Of a stretch of 64,000 nucleotides of DNA, positions 55,418-63,901 are shown in pieces (positions within the stretch are counted from its first letter, which is position 1; the number at the start of each line of letters is the position of its first letter). Position numbers and translations under genes: made by a program. The stretch spans positions 3,398,001-3,462,000 of the forward strand of contig NZ_AP018907.1 of NCBI RefSeq assembly GCF_003966715.1. Reading direction: 5' to 3'. This DNA is from Blastochloris tepida. GTDB taxonomy: Bacteria > Pseudomonadota > Alphaproteobacteria > Rhizobiales > Xanthobacteraceae. The notes beneath the pieces were generated by a model that was given only the letters and a program-made list of their open reading frames with translations, ran no database searches and had not been told where the DNA came from.

Positions 55418-58400
55418 ATGAGCGACGCCCCTGCCCTGAAGCCCGGCGACCATGTCTTTCTGGTCGACGGGTCTTCCTTCGTCTTTCGCGCCTATTTCCA
55501 GTCGATGAACCAGGACCGCAAATACAATGCGCGGTCCGACGGTCTGCCGACCGGCGCGGTGCGGCTGTTCTGCACCAAGATTTTCCAGTTCGTGAAGGAC
55601 GGCGCCCTGGGGGTGAAGCCGACCCACCTCGCCATCATCTTCGACAGGTCGGAGAAGACCTTCCGGACCGAGATCTATCCCGACTACAAGGCCCACCGGC
55701 CCGATCCGCCGACCGAGCTGGTGCCGCAGTTCCCGCTGATGCGCAAGGCGGTGACGGCGTTCGGGCTGGAGCCGATCGAGCTGGAGGGCTTCGAGGCCGA
55801 CGACCTCATCGCCGCCTATGCCCGCGAGGCCACGGCGGCCGGCGCCAAGGTGCTGATCGTGTCCTCCGACAAGGATCTGATGCAGCTGGTCGACGGCTCG
55901 GTCGCCTTCTACGATCCCGAATCGGGCATCAAAGGCAAGCCGGGCTACCGGCCCGAGCGCCTCTTGCACGCCGCCGAGGTCGCCGAGCGCTGGGAGGGCA
56001 CGCCGCCCGGAAAGATCCCCGACGTGCAGGCGCTGGCCGGCGATTCCACCGACAATGTGCCGGGCGCGCCGGGCATCGGCATCAAGACCGCGGCCCAGCT
56101 CATCGCCGAATATGGCGATCTCGACACGCTGCTGGCGCGCGCCCACGAGATCAAGCAGCCCAAGCGCCGGGCCACCCTGACCGACCCCGAGATCATCGAG
56201 AAGATTCGTATCTCCAAGCGGCTGGTGACGCTGGACGTCAACGCGCCGCTGCCGGTGCCGATCGAGCGCCTGCGGCTGGTCGCGCCCGAACCCAAACCGC
56301 TGATCGGCTTCTTCAAGGCGCTCGACCTGACCACGCTGACCAAGCGGGCCGGCGAGATCTATGAGGTCGACCCCAGCGAGATCGAACCGGACCCCGACCT
56401 CGCGCCGGGCGGGCCGACCTCCGACCGGCTGCTGGCGCTGCTCGGCGCCGGACCGGCGACCGGGGAGGATACCGGCGAGACGGCGGGAAGCGTCCCGGCC
56501 GCGAGATCCGCGGCACGGGCCGCGCCGGCACGCCCGCCCGAGATCGCCGCGGCGCTCACCCCGGCGGCGCTGGCCAAGGCGCGCGCCGCCGCCATCCGCG
56601 CGGTGCCGTTTGAGCCGTCCCGCCATGAGACGGTGGCCGACCTTGCCGCGCTCGATGCCTGGATCGCCCGAATTCGCGATGCCGGGGCGGTGGCGCTGGC
56701 CGCGGCGCTGTCCGCCGCCGACCCGATGCGGGCCGAGTTGGTCGGGCTGGCGCTGGCGGTCGAGCCCGGGCGGGCGGCCTATGTGCCGCTCGGCCACGTC
56801 TCCGGCGAGGGTCTGTTCGGCGATGGCCGCACCGCCGGCCAGATCGAGCCCAAAGCTCTGCTCGACCGGCTCGGGCCGGTGCTGGCGGACGCGTCGGTGC
56901 GCAAGATCGGCCACGACATCAAGGGGCTGTGCGTGGTGCTGGAGCGCGCCGGCATCGAGTGCGCCGCGGTCGAGGACGTGATGACGGTGTCCTACGTGCT
57001 CGACGCCGGCCGCGCCGCGCACGACCTCGCATCGCTCGCCGGCCACTGGCTCGGCTTCGAGCCGAAGAGCCGCCAGGAGGTCACCGGCACCGGCAAGGCG
57101 GCGGTGGCGCTGGAGCGCGCGGCCATCGACGACGCGAAAGCCTACGCCGCGGGCAGCGCCGATGCGGCGCTCCGGCTGTGGCGGGTGCTGGAGCCGCGCC
57201 TCGTCGCCGAGGGCATGAGCCGGGTTTATGCCCGGCTGGAGCGGCCGCTGCTGCCGGTGCTGGCGCGCATGGAGACGCGCGGCATCGCCATCGACCGGCA
57301 GGTGCTGTCGCGGCTGTCCGGCGAGTTCGCCCAGAAGGCGGCGGCGCTGGAGGCCGAGATCCACCGGCTGGCCGGCGAGAGCTTCAATGTCGGCTCGCCC
57401 AAGCAGATCGGCGACATCCTGTTCGGCAAGATGGGCCTGCCCGGCGCCACCAGGACGCCGACCGGGGCGTGGTCGACCAAGGCCACCATTCTCGACGACC
57501 TCGCCGAGCAGGGATACGAGCTGCCGGCGCGCATCCTCGACTGGCGCCAGCTCACCAAGCTGAAATCAACCTACACCGACGCGCTGCCGGCCTACGTCAA
57601 TCCGGCGACCAGGCGCGTGCACACCTCGTTTGCGCTCGCCGCCACCACCACCGGCCGGCTGTCGTCGTCCGAGCCCAATCTGCAGAACATTCCGGTGCGC
57701 ACCGAGGACGGCCGCAAGATCCGCAAGGCCTTCGTCGCCGCCGAGGGCTGCCGACTGGTGTCGGCCGACTATTCGCAGATCGAGCTGCGCCTGCTCGCCC
57801 ACGTCGCCGACATCCCCCAGCTGATCCAGGCCTTCGCCGACGGCATCGATATTCACGCCTTGACCGCGTCGGAGATGTTCGGCGTGCCGGTAGCCGGCAT
57901 GCCGCCGGAGGTGCGCAGGCGCGCCAAGGCGATCAATTTCGGCATCATCTACGGCATCTCGGCGTTCGGCCTCGCCAACCAGCTCGGCATCGGCCGCGAG
58001 GAGGCCGGCGCCTATATCCGCAGGTATTTCGAGCGCTTCCCCGGCATCCGCGACTATATGGAGGCGACCAAGGCGTTCTGCCGCGCCCACGGCTACGTCG
58101 CCACGCTGTTCGGCCGGCGCGCGCACTATCCCGACATCAAGGCGTCGAACGCCTCTGTGCGGGCGTTCAACGAGCGCGCCGCCATCAACGCGCCGCTGCA
58201 GGGCTCGGCCGCCGACATCATCCGCCGGGCGATGATCCGCATCGAGCCGGCGCTGGCCGAGGCGAAACTGTCGTCGAAAATGCTGCTGCAGGTGCACGAC
58301 GAACTGGTGTTCGAGGTGCCGGTGGCCGAGGTTGAGCGGATGATCCCGGTCGTCTGCCGAGTGATGACGGACGCGGCGCTGCCGGCGGTGGCGCTGAAGG

Positions 58401-58453
58401 TGCCGCTCAAGGTCGATGCCCGCGCCGCCGCCAATTGGGACGAGGCGCATTGA
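55418..58453 (+). CDS. polA: DNA polymerase I with a degenerate 3'-5' exonuclease domain
   Basis: 1011 residues. The 5'-3' exonuclease (1-300) is intact (FLVDGSSFVFRAYFQ at 14-28 and VSSDKDLMQLV at 148-158). A linker (about 320-400) is Ala/Pro-rich. The 3'-5' exonuclease domain (about 400-600) has the fold but has lost every catalytic acid: Asp355, Glu357, Asp424 and Asp501 of E. coli align with Ala428, Ala430, Leu504 and Ser580. The polymerase domain is intact, with motif A DYSQIELR (784-791), motif B RRAKAINFGIIYG (834-846) and motif C VHDELVFEV (959-967). It acts in Okazaki fragment and repair synthesis. The stop codon is in an R1 tip. Confidence 0.97.
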   Translation: MSDAPALKPGDHVFLVDGSSFVFRAYFQSMNQDRKYNARSDGLPTGAVRLFCTKIFQFVKDGALGVKPTHLAIIFDRSEKTFRTEIYPDYKAHRPDPPTELVPQFPLMRKAVTAFGLEPIELEGFEADDLIAAYAREATAAGAKVLIVSSDKDLMQLVDGSVAFYDPESGIKGKPGYRPERLLHAAEVAERWEGTPPGKIPDVQALAGDSTDNVPGAPGIGIKTAAQLIAEYGDLDTLLARAHEIKQPKRRATLTDPEIIEKIRISKRLVTLDVNAPLPVPIERLRLVAPEPKPLIGFFKALDLTTLTKRAGEIYEVDPSEIEPDPDLAPGGPTSDRLLALLGAGPATGEDTGETAGSVPAARSAARAAPARPPEIAAALTPAALAKARAAAIRAVPFEPSRHETVADLAALDAWIARIRDAGAVALAAALSAADPMRAELVGLALAVEPGRAAYVPLGHVSGEGLFGDGRTAGQIEPKALLDRLGPVLADASVRKIGHDIKGLCVVLERAGIECAAVEDVMTVSYVLDAGRAAHDLASLAGHWLGFEPKSRQEVTGTGKAAVALERAAIDDAKAYAAGSADAALRLWRVLEPRLVAEGMSRVYARLERPLLPVLARMETRGIAIDRQVLSRLSGEFAQKAAALEAEIHRLAGESFNVGSPKQIGDILFGKMGLPGATRTPTGAWSTKATILDDLAEQGYELPARILDWRQLTKLKSTYTDALPAYVNPATRRVHTSFALAATTTGRLSSSEPNLQNIPVRTEDGRKIRKAFVAAEGCRLVSADYSQIELRLLAHVADIPQLIQAFADGIDIHALTASEMFGVPVAGMPPEVRRRAKAINFGIIYGISAFGLANQLGIGREEAGAYIRRYFERFPGIRDYMEATKAFCRAHGYVATLFGRRAHYPDIKASNASVRAFNERAAINAPLQGSAADIIRRAMIRIEPALAEAKLSSKMLLQVHDELVFEVPVAEVERMIPVVCRVMTDAALPAVALKVPLKVDARAAANWDEAH

Positions 58454-58490
58454 CGCGGTTTCCGGCGGATCGCCCGGAAGCCCTATGAAT
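58451..58490. repeat. R1 short module after polA
   Basis: TGACGCGGTTTCCGGCGGAT, then CGCCCGGAAGCCCTATGAAT: a degenerate simple R1 module whose TGA is the polA stop codon. Confidence 0.6.
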
Positions 58491-58615
58491 CGCACGTCCG
58501 CGCCCGCCGGCCCGAGTTGACAGCGGATGCGCGGATGGCGGAGCTTGCGGTTCGATCGTGTCCGGGCGGGCGAGCCCGCTTCGTGCGACGTGACAGACCA
58601 AGGACAGTTGCCCCC

Positions 58616-59962
58616 ATGCATGGCGGTTCCGGCACGTTCGTGCCGCACGTGATCTTCGGCCTCGATCCGCTCTGGGTCTCGACCGCCGTTCTCGCCACCA
58701 CCTACGCACTGATCATCAGCGAGAAGGTCAACCGCTCCATCGTCGCGCTGCTCGGCGCCGGCCTGATGATCGTGGTCGGCATCCTCGATCAGGCCGAGGC
58801 GGTGCGCGGCATCGACTTCAACACCATCGGCCTGCTGACCGGCATGATGATCCTGGTGTCGATCTCGCGCCGCTCCGGCATGTTCCAGTATGTCGCGGTG
58901 TGGGCGGCAAAGAAGGCCCACGCCAGCCCGTGGGGCATCCTGCTGCTGTTGCAGGTGGTCACGGCCGTGCTGTCGGCGCTGCTCGACAACGTCACCACCG
59001 TGCTGCTGATCGTGCCGGTGACGCTCGCCGTCACCCGCGAATTGAAGGTGCCGGCCTATCCGTTCCTGTTCGCCGAGATCTTCGCCTCGAACATCGGTGG
59101 CACCGCGACGCTGATCGGCGACCCGCCCAACATCCTGATCGGCTCGCTGGTCGGGCTCGACTTCAACGCCTTCATCTATCACCTCGCGCCGGTGGCGGCC
59201 GTGGTGCTCATGGTGCAGGTGGTGATGATCCATCTCCTGTGGGGGCGTTCGCTCGCCGCCGCGCCGGCCGATCGCGCCCACGTCATGGCGATGCGCGAGA
59301 TCGAGACCATCGAGGACTGGACGCTGCTGAAGCAGTCGCTCGGGGTTCTCGCCCTCACCATCCTCGGCTTCGTCTCCGCCCGCTTCATCGACATGGAGCC
59401 AGCCTCGATCGCGCTGGGCGGCGCCGCCATATTGATGCTGCTCGACAATTGGCACCACCACGGCGAGAAGGCGGCGACCAACATCCACAAGACGTTCTCC
59501 GACGTCGAGTGGATCACCATCTTCTTCTTTCTCGGCCTGTTCGTGGTGGTGCACGGCGTCGAGGTCGGCGGCCTGCTCGGCCTGCTCGGTCATGAGCTGG
59601 TGGCGCTCACCGGCGGGGATCTGGCGCTGACCGGCTATGCCATCCTGTGGACCTCGGCGGTGCTGTCGGCGATCATCGACAACATCCCGTTCGTCGCCAC
59701 CATGATTCCGCTGGTCAAGACCATGGCCCCGGCCTTCGGCGGGCCCGAGCACATCGAGCCCCTGTGGTGGTGCCTGTCGCTCGGGGCGTGCCTGGGCGGC
59801 AATGGCACGCTGATCGGCGCCTCGGCCAATCTCACCGTCGCCGGCATCGGCGAGCGCAACGGCGTGCCGTTCCGGTTTGTCACCTTCACGCTCTACGCCT
59901 TCCCGATGATGCTGGTATCGATCGCCATCGCCCACCTCTATGTGTGGCTGCGGTATTTTTGA
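58616..59962 (+). CDS. ArsB/NhaD/SLC13-family ion transporter
   Basis: 448 residues from the ATG at 58616. About eleven membrane segments. The family signatures of the ion-transporter superfamily are LLDNVTTVLLIVPVTLAVTR, NIGGTATLIGDPPNILIGSL and the second-half repeat of the same elements, DNIPFVATMIPLVKTMAPAF and GGNGTLIGASANLTVAGIGE. Substrate could be sodium/protons, arsenite or a dicarboxylate; the motifs fit the ArsB/NhaD branch but do not decide. No ars genes lie nearby, so arsenite is less likely. Confidence 0.85.
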   Translation: MHGGSGTFVPHVIFGLDPLWVSTAVLATTYALIISEKVNRSIVALLGAGLMIVVGILDQAEAVRGIDFNTIGLLTGMMILVSISRRSGMFQYVAVWAAKKAHASPWGILLLLQVVTAVLSALLDNVTTVLLIVPVTLAVTRELKVPAYPFLFAEIFASNIGGTATLIGDPPNILIGSLVGLDFNAFIYHLAPVAAVVLMVQVVMIHLLWGRSLAAAPADRAHVMAMREIETIEDWTLLKQSLGVLALTILGFVSARFIDMEPASIALGGAAILMLLDNWHHHGEKAATNIHKTFSDVEWITIFFFLGLFVVVHGVEVGGLLGLLGHELVALTGGDLALTGYAILWTSAVLSAIIDNIPFVATMIPLVKTMAPAFGGPEHIEPLWWCLSLGACLGGNGTLIGASANLTVAGIGERNGVPFRFVTFTLYAFPMMLVSIAIAHLYVWLRYF

Positions 59963-60055
59963 CACGCTTGACGCGCGGCCGCGGGGGCCGGCGCGTCTTG
60001 GGCTTGCCTCCGCCACCCGAAGCGGCAAGTCTTGAGAAGACGGAGGTTCCCCCCG

Positions 60056-60973
60056 ATGGACGCGCTCTTTATCGGCCACACCTATATTGACGTCACCCTG
60101 CTGTCGAAGGTGATCCCGACCGGCGACCAGAAGGAGGTGGCGGACGACTACGCCGTCTCGTTCGGGGGCAATGCGGTCACCGCCGCCTTCTGCTGCTCGC
60201 GGCTCGGCATTCCCGCCGACCTGCTGTGCACGCTGTCGGACGACTGGCTCGGCCACATGTTCCTGGACATGGCCCACAAGTACGGCGTCACCGTCCATGG
60301 CCGCCGGGTCCAGCACGGCTCGCTGTCCTTCGTCATCCCGAAGGAAGGCAAGCGCGCCATCCTGCGCGCCCGCGACGACGTCTATCTCGAGCGCTTCCCG
60401 GCCCTGAAGCTCGACGGCTGCCGGGTGCTCCATCTCGACGGGCACCAGTCCGACGCGGCGCTGCACTACGCCAAGGTGTGCCGCAAGCTCGGCATCCCCA
60501 CCTCGCTCGACGGCGGCAATCTGCGCCCGAACCTGGAGGAACTGATCGGCTATATCGACATCGCGGTGGTCGCCGAGGCGCTGTGCGCCCAGATGAACAT
60601 GAACCCCGAGGAGATGCTGGCCTACCTCAAGCGCCGCGGCGTCAAGATCGCCGGCGTCACCATGGGCGAGCGCGGCATGCTCTGGTTCGACGAGGCGGGG
60701 AAGGTCCAGACCCTGCCGGCGCTGCAGGTACCGATGGACAAGGTGATCGACACCTCCGGCGCCGGCGACATCTTTCACGGCACCTATGTCTATTCGTTCC
60801 TCGCCTATCCCGGCGCGCGCTGGGAGGAGCACTTCATCCGCGCCCGCGCCGCCTCGGCCAATGCGGTGCAGCGGCTCGGCAATGAATCGAAGCTGCCGAC
60901 CGAGGCCGACATCATGCACATGCGCGCGCTCTACGAGGACGACGCGGCCCCGCTCGCCCCCGCCGCCCAGTGA
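60056..60973 (+). CDS. PfkB-family carbohydrate kinase
   Basis: 305 residues from the ATG at 60056 with GGAGG upstream. The ribokinase/PfkB fold starts MDALFIGHTYIDVTLLSKVI; the second PfkB signature with the catalytic base is DTSGAGDIFHGTYVYSFLAY. The sugar or nucleoside phosphorylated cannot be predicted. The gene is transcribed alone; a 413-bp gap with inverted repeats follows. Confidence 0.88.
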   Translation: MDALFIGHTYIDVTLLSKVIPTGDQKEVADDYAVSFGGNAVTAAFCCSRLGIPADLLCTLSDDWLGHMFLDMAHKYGVTVHGRRVQHGSLSFVIPKEGKRAILRARDDVYLERFPALKLDGCRVLHLDGHQSDAALHYAKVCRKLGIPTSLDGGNLRPNLEELIGYIDIAVVAEALCAQMNMNPEEMLAYLKRRGVKIAGVTMGERGMLWFDEAGKVQTLPALQVPMDKVIDTSGAGDIFHGTYVYSFLAYPGARWEEHFIRARAASANAVQRLGNESKLPTEADIMHMRALYEDDAAPLAPAAQ

Positions 60974-61386
60974 GGCGGCGTCAGGGCGGTCCGGCTGCCA
61001 GCGGTCCCTCTGTCGCCAGGGCTACGGCATTCACGGATCTGATTCTGTGCCGAGCCATCAATGGCTTAATGGACAGGCTGCGGATGTCTCATCGAGAACG
61101 CGGTGGATCGGCAGTTACCGGGGGCCGCAGGATTGAACTCGTCATGCCCGCGCTTGCAGCCAAGCTTGCGCAGGCTGCATGAATTTGCCTGCGCGGGCAT
61201 CCACGTCTTGAAAACCTATTTGAAAACAAAGACGTGGATGGCCGGGACAAGCCCGGCCATGACGACGGCGGGCTTGTGCCAGACGCCGCAGGCGCAAGTC
61301 ACGCCGAAAGAGATCGCGTTTCGGCTCGATCTCTCTCGGCCCAGGCGATTCAGATCCGTGAATCCCGTAGGTCACCAGGGCGGGGC
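60974..61386. other. Gap with nested inverted repeats
   Basis: No gene is visible. The right part carries nested inverted repeats (61140-61264) described separately; the left part (60974-61135) has no recognisable feature. The sequence after 61265 (GCGCAAGTCACGCCGAAAGA and onward) also appears non-coding. Confidence 0.55.
61140..61264. repeat. Nested inverted-repeat element
   Basis: The outer tips CGTCATG (61140-61146) and CATGACG (61258-61264) are complementary. Inside are ATGCCCGCGC (61144-61153) with GCGCGGGCAT (61191-61200), ATCCACGTCTT (61199-61209) with AAGACGTGGAT (61229-61239), and GGCCGGG (61240-61246) with CCCGGCC (61252-61258). The combination with tip GCCCGGCCATGACGA resembles intergenic repeats widespread in Rhizobiales. 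Confidence 0.65.
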
Positions 61387-61929
61387 CTAATCGATGCTCT
61401 CGTTGGGGTAGACGCCCCACAGCCGGTCCTGCTGCACCCAGCCGTCGAACCCCTGGCCGCTGATGCGGCACCAGCCGGCGCGACAGGCGCGCACATTGCC
61501 CAGCACCCCCGGCTCCAGGCGGGCGGCGATTCGCGCCTCCGCCGAGCGGTCGGCCCGCAGGGTCACCGTCTCCTTGGACACCCACGGCGCCACCATCGCC
61601 GTGCGGCGGCCCGACAGCAGCGAGTGGTAGACCCAGCCCTCCTGGCCGTCGACGTCGCGGATCCGGCGCCACGTCTCGAACTCGGCGACGATCTCCACCG
61701 GCAGATGCGACCGGGTGAACACCCAGGTCACGTCATGGTCGCGCGACGGCCCGCCGCGGACATTCACGCGGTCGGTCTTGAGGCTGACGAAGCGCGGGAC
61801 GGGCAGACCGGAATAGGTGCCAAGGTTGGTTTCCGCAGCCGGCCGGGCCGGCGCCGACGCCTTGGTCGCGACCATGCCGGCCGCAGCGGCAGCCAGCGCT
61901 CCGATCAGCACCACAACCAGCCAGCGCAT
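61387..61929 (-). CDS. Exported SH3-domain protein
   Basis: 180 residues from the ATG at 61929. N-terminal hydrophobic signal/anchor (MRWLVVVLIGALAAAAAGMV), then two bacterial SH3 domains: the first about 55-110, with VNVRGGPSRDHDVTWVFTRS and the SH3_3/DUF1058-type motif RIRDVDGQEGWVYHSLLSGR, and the second about 115-175, with VTLRADRSAEARIAARLEPG. Such proteins are periplasmic with roles in envelope or peptidoglycan binding; no specific function is known. It is divergent from the dehydrogenase gene. Confidence 0.85.
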   Translation of the reverse strand: MRWLVVVLIGALAAAAAGMVATKASAPARPAAETNLGTYSGLPVPRFVSLKTDRVNVRGGPSRDHDVTWVFTRSHLPVEIVAEFETWRRIRDVDGQEGWVYHSLLSGRRTAMVAPWVSKETVTLRADRSAEARIAARLEPGVLGNVRACRAGWCRISGQGFDGWVQQDRLWGVYPNESID

Positions 61930-62202
61930 CGATGGACACCCCCCTTTGCGTGCGGCGGGCGCCCCCGCTCCGTCCTGCCACCGAAAACGCCCTTCGGACA
62001 GGCACTTCGGCGAGGTCGTTGCCGGGATCGGACCCCGAGGGTTTCGTCCGGAAACCGTGGCGGGCCCCGGACCCGGATGGCACCGGTTCGGCAAGCTGCC
62101 TTGAGTTTCCGAACCCGTCTGCTAGGAAGGGTCTGCCGCCGCCGACGGCGACAGTCGGCTCGGCCGGTTAATTTTGCCTTAATGGGCTCCGGAAGATCCC
62201 CG

Positions 62203-63201
62203 ATGCCGGCCAAGAAAAAACCTCTGGTTATCGTAACGCGAACCCTGCCGGCGGTCATCGAGACCCGCCTGCGCGAGCTGTTCGACGCCCGCCTGAACGA
62301 GGACGACCACCCGATGACGCCGGCCGAGTTGGCCGAGGCGGTGCGGGAGGCCGACGTCCTGGTGCCGACGGTCACCGACCGGATTGATTCGGCGGTGCTG
62401 TCCCATGCCGGGCCGAACCTGAAGCTGATCGCCAGCTTCGGCACCGGCGTCGACCATATCGACGTGCAGGTGGCGATGTCGCGCGGCATCACCGTCACCA
62501 ACACCCCCGGCGTCCTCACCGACGACACCGCCGACATGACGATGGCGCTGATCCTCGCCGTGCCGCGGCGCCTCGCCGAAGGGTTCGAGGTGCTGAAGCA
62601 GGGCGAATGGGCCGGCTGGTCGCCGACCTGGATGCTCGGCCGCCGCATCACCGGCAAACGGCTCGGCATCCTCGGCATGGGCCGCATCGGCCAGGCGGTG
62701 GCGCGCCGCGCCCGCGCCTTCGGCATGCAGATCCACTACCACGACCGCCGCCGGCTGCCGGCGACGATCGAGGAGGCGCTGGAGGCCACCTACTGGGAGA
62801 GCCTCGACCAGATGCTGGCGCGGGTCGACATCGTGTCGGTCAACTGTCCGCACACGCCCGCCACCTATCACCTGCTGTCGGCGCGGCGGCTGAAGCTGCT
62901 GAAGAAGGACGCCTACATCGTCAACACCGCGCGCGGCGAGGTGATCGACGAGGCGGCGCTGATCCGCATGATCGAGGCCGGCGATCTGGCCGGCGCCGCG
63001 CTCGACGTGTTCGAGAACGAGCCCGAGGTGAACCCCCGGCTGATCAAGCTGGCGCGCGCCGGCCGAATCGTCATCCTACCGCACATGGGATCGGCGACGC
63101 TGGAAGGCCGCCTCGACATGGGCGAGAAGGTGATCGTCAACATCAAGAGCTTCATCGACGGCCACCGCCCGCCCGACCGCGTGCTGCTGAGCATGCTGTG
63201 A
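62203..63201 (+). CDS. D-2-hydroxyacid dehydrogenase (glyoxylate/hydroxypyruvate reductase type)
   Basis: 332 residues from the ATG at 62203 (start MPAKKKPLVIVTRTLPAVIE). It has the D-isomer 2-hydroxyacid dehydrogenase architecture: NAD-binding GILGMGRIGQAVARRARAFG (about 155-174) and the catalytic Arg/Glu/His in SFGTGVDHID, DVFENEPEVN and ILPHMGSATLEGR. Family similarity suggests GyaR/GhrB-like reduction of glyoxylate or hydroxypyruvate; this cannot be separated from formate- or phosphoglycerate-type members by eye. The stop codon (TGAGGCGGTCTCCGG) is a degenerate R1 tip. Confidence 0.88.
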   Translation: MPAKKKPLVIVTRTLPAVIETRLRELFDARLNEDDHPMTPAELAEAVREADVLVPTVTDRIDSAVLSHAGPNLKLIASFGTGVDHIDVQVAMSRGITVTNTPGVLTDDTADMTMALILAVPRRLAEGFEVLKQGEWAGWSPTWMLGRRITGKRLGILGMGRIGQAVARRARAFGMQIHYHDRRRLPATIEEALEATYWESLDQMLARVDIVSVNCPHTPATYHLLSARRLKLLKKDAYIVNTARGEVIDEAALIRMIEAGDLAGAALDVFENEPEVNPRLIKLARAGRIVILPHMGSATLEGRLDMGEKVIVNIKSFIDGHRPPDRVLLSML

Positions 63202-63300
63202 GGCGGTCTCCGGCCTGACCGGGCTGGTTTTCCGCATGTCGGTCGCCGGAAATTCCCGTTCCGACCCCAGATTTTCGGGGGGAATGTCCGGCACCGCGCC
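63199..63300. repeat. Degenerate R1 repeat after the dehydrogenase gene
   Basis: Begins TGAGGCGGTCTCCGGCCTGA and continues CCGGGCTGGTTTTCCGCATG; the centre has CGCCGGAAATTCCC and CCAGATTTTCGGGGGG, recalling the R1 inner hairpin. It is strongly diverged and the start of the cupin gene follows. Confidence 0.5.
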
Positions 63301-63319
63301 AGATCGAGCGGGAGGCCCG

Positions 63320-63778
63320 ATGAAGAAGACGCTTGCCGACATCCCGCCGCGCACCGGCACCATCTACCCGCCGCCGTTCGACCGGGTGACGGCGGGGCGG
63401 GCGAAGTTCGCGCTGGGCGACGCCTTCGGCCTCTCCCAGTTCGGCGTCAATCTCACCGAGCTTGCGCCCGGCGCCGCCTCGGCGCTGCGCCATTGGCACT
63501 CGGACGAGGACGAGTTCGTCTATGTGCTCGACGGCGAGCTGGTCCTGATCGACGAGACAGGGGAAGAGGTGCTGCGGCCGGGCGACTTCGTCGGCTTCAA
63601 GGCCGGGGTCGCCAACGGGCACCACTTCGTCAACCGGTCGGACCGGCCCGCGCGCTATCTCGAGGTCGGCACCCGGGCAACCGAGCGCGACCACGTCAGC
63701 TATCCCGACGACGACTTCGCGATTCATCCGGTGGACGGCAAGCGCGTCCTGTTCCGCAAGGACGGCTCGCGCTGCTGA
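63320..63778 (+). CDS. Cupin-domain protein
   Basis: 152 residues from the ATG at 63320 with GGAGG upstream. A single cupin barrel: metal-binding motif HWHSDEDEFVYVLDGELVL (about 62-80) and the second motif PGDFVGFKAGVANGHHFVNR (about 90-109) with the third histidine. The family includes oxygenases, isomerases and sugar-binding proteins; no substrate can be assigned. The stop codon is in an R1 tip (TGAGACGTTTCCGG). Confidence 0.85.
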   Translation: MKKTLADIPPRTGTIYPPPFDRVTAGRAKFALGDAFGLSQFGVNLTELAPGAASALRHWHSDEDEFVYVLDGELVLIDETGEEVLRPGDFVGFKAGVANGHHFVNRSDRPARYLEVGTRATERDHVSYPDDDFAIHPVDGKRVLFRKDGSRC

Positions 63779-63901
63779 GACGTTTCCGGCTGATCCCTTC
63801 GGGATACCGGAAACAGTCTTGCCGAAAACCCCTTGTTCGATAATGGGATTTTCGGCGAACAGCATACGGTTCTTCGGCTTGATCAGCCGGAAACCGCATC
63901 A
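63776..63901. repeat. R1 repeat filling the gap between convergent cupin and outer-membrane protein genes
   Basis: Left end TGAGACGTTTCCGGCTGATC contains the cupin stop codon. ATCCCTTCGGGATACCGGAA follows, then the inner hairpin GCCGAAAACCCC with GGGATTTTCGGC (imperfect). The right end AGCCGGAAACCGCATCA, read on the other strand, starts TGATGCGGTTTCCGG and gives the stop codon of the outer-membrane protein gene. The inner order is reversed relative to the copy at 30505. Confidence 0.88.

Noticed and set aside
57566..60919. 1117-codon minus-strand frame opposite polA, the transporter and the kinase genes
   Set aside because: It spans three unrelated plus-strand genes and contains their reverse codons. 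Length alone is expected at this GC content.
61120..61160. tRNA-like GGATTGAACTCGTCATGCC string
   Set aside because: Some tRNA 3' ends contain a similar T-arm run, but no cloverleaf could be built: acceptor and D arms are missing.
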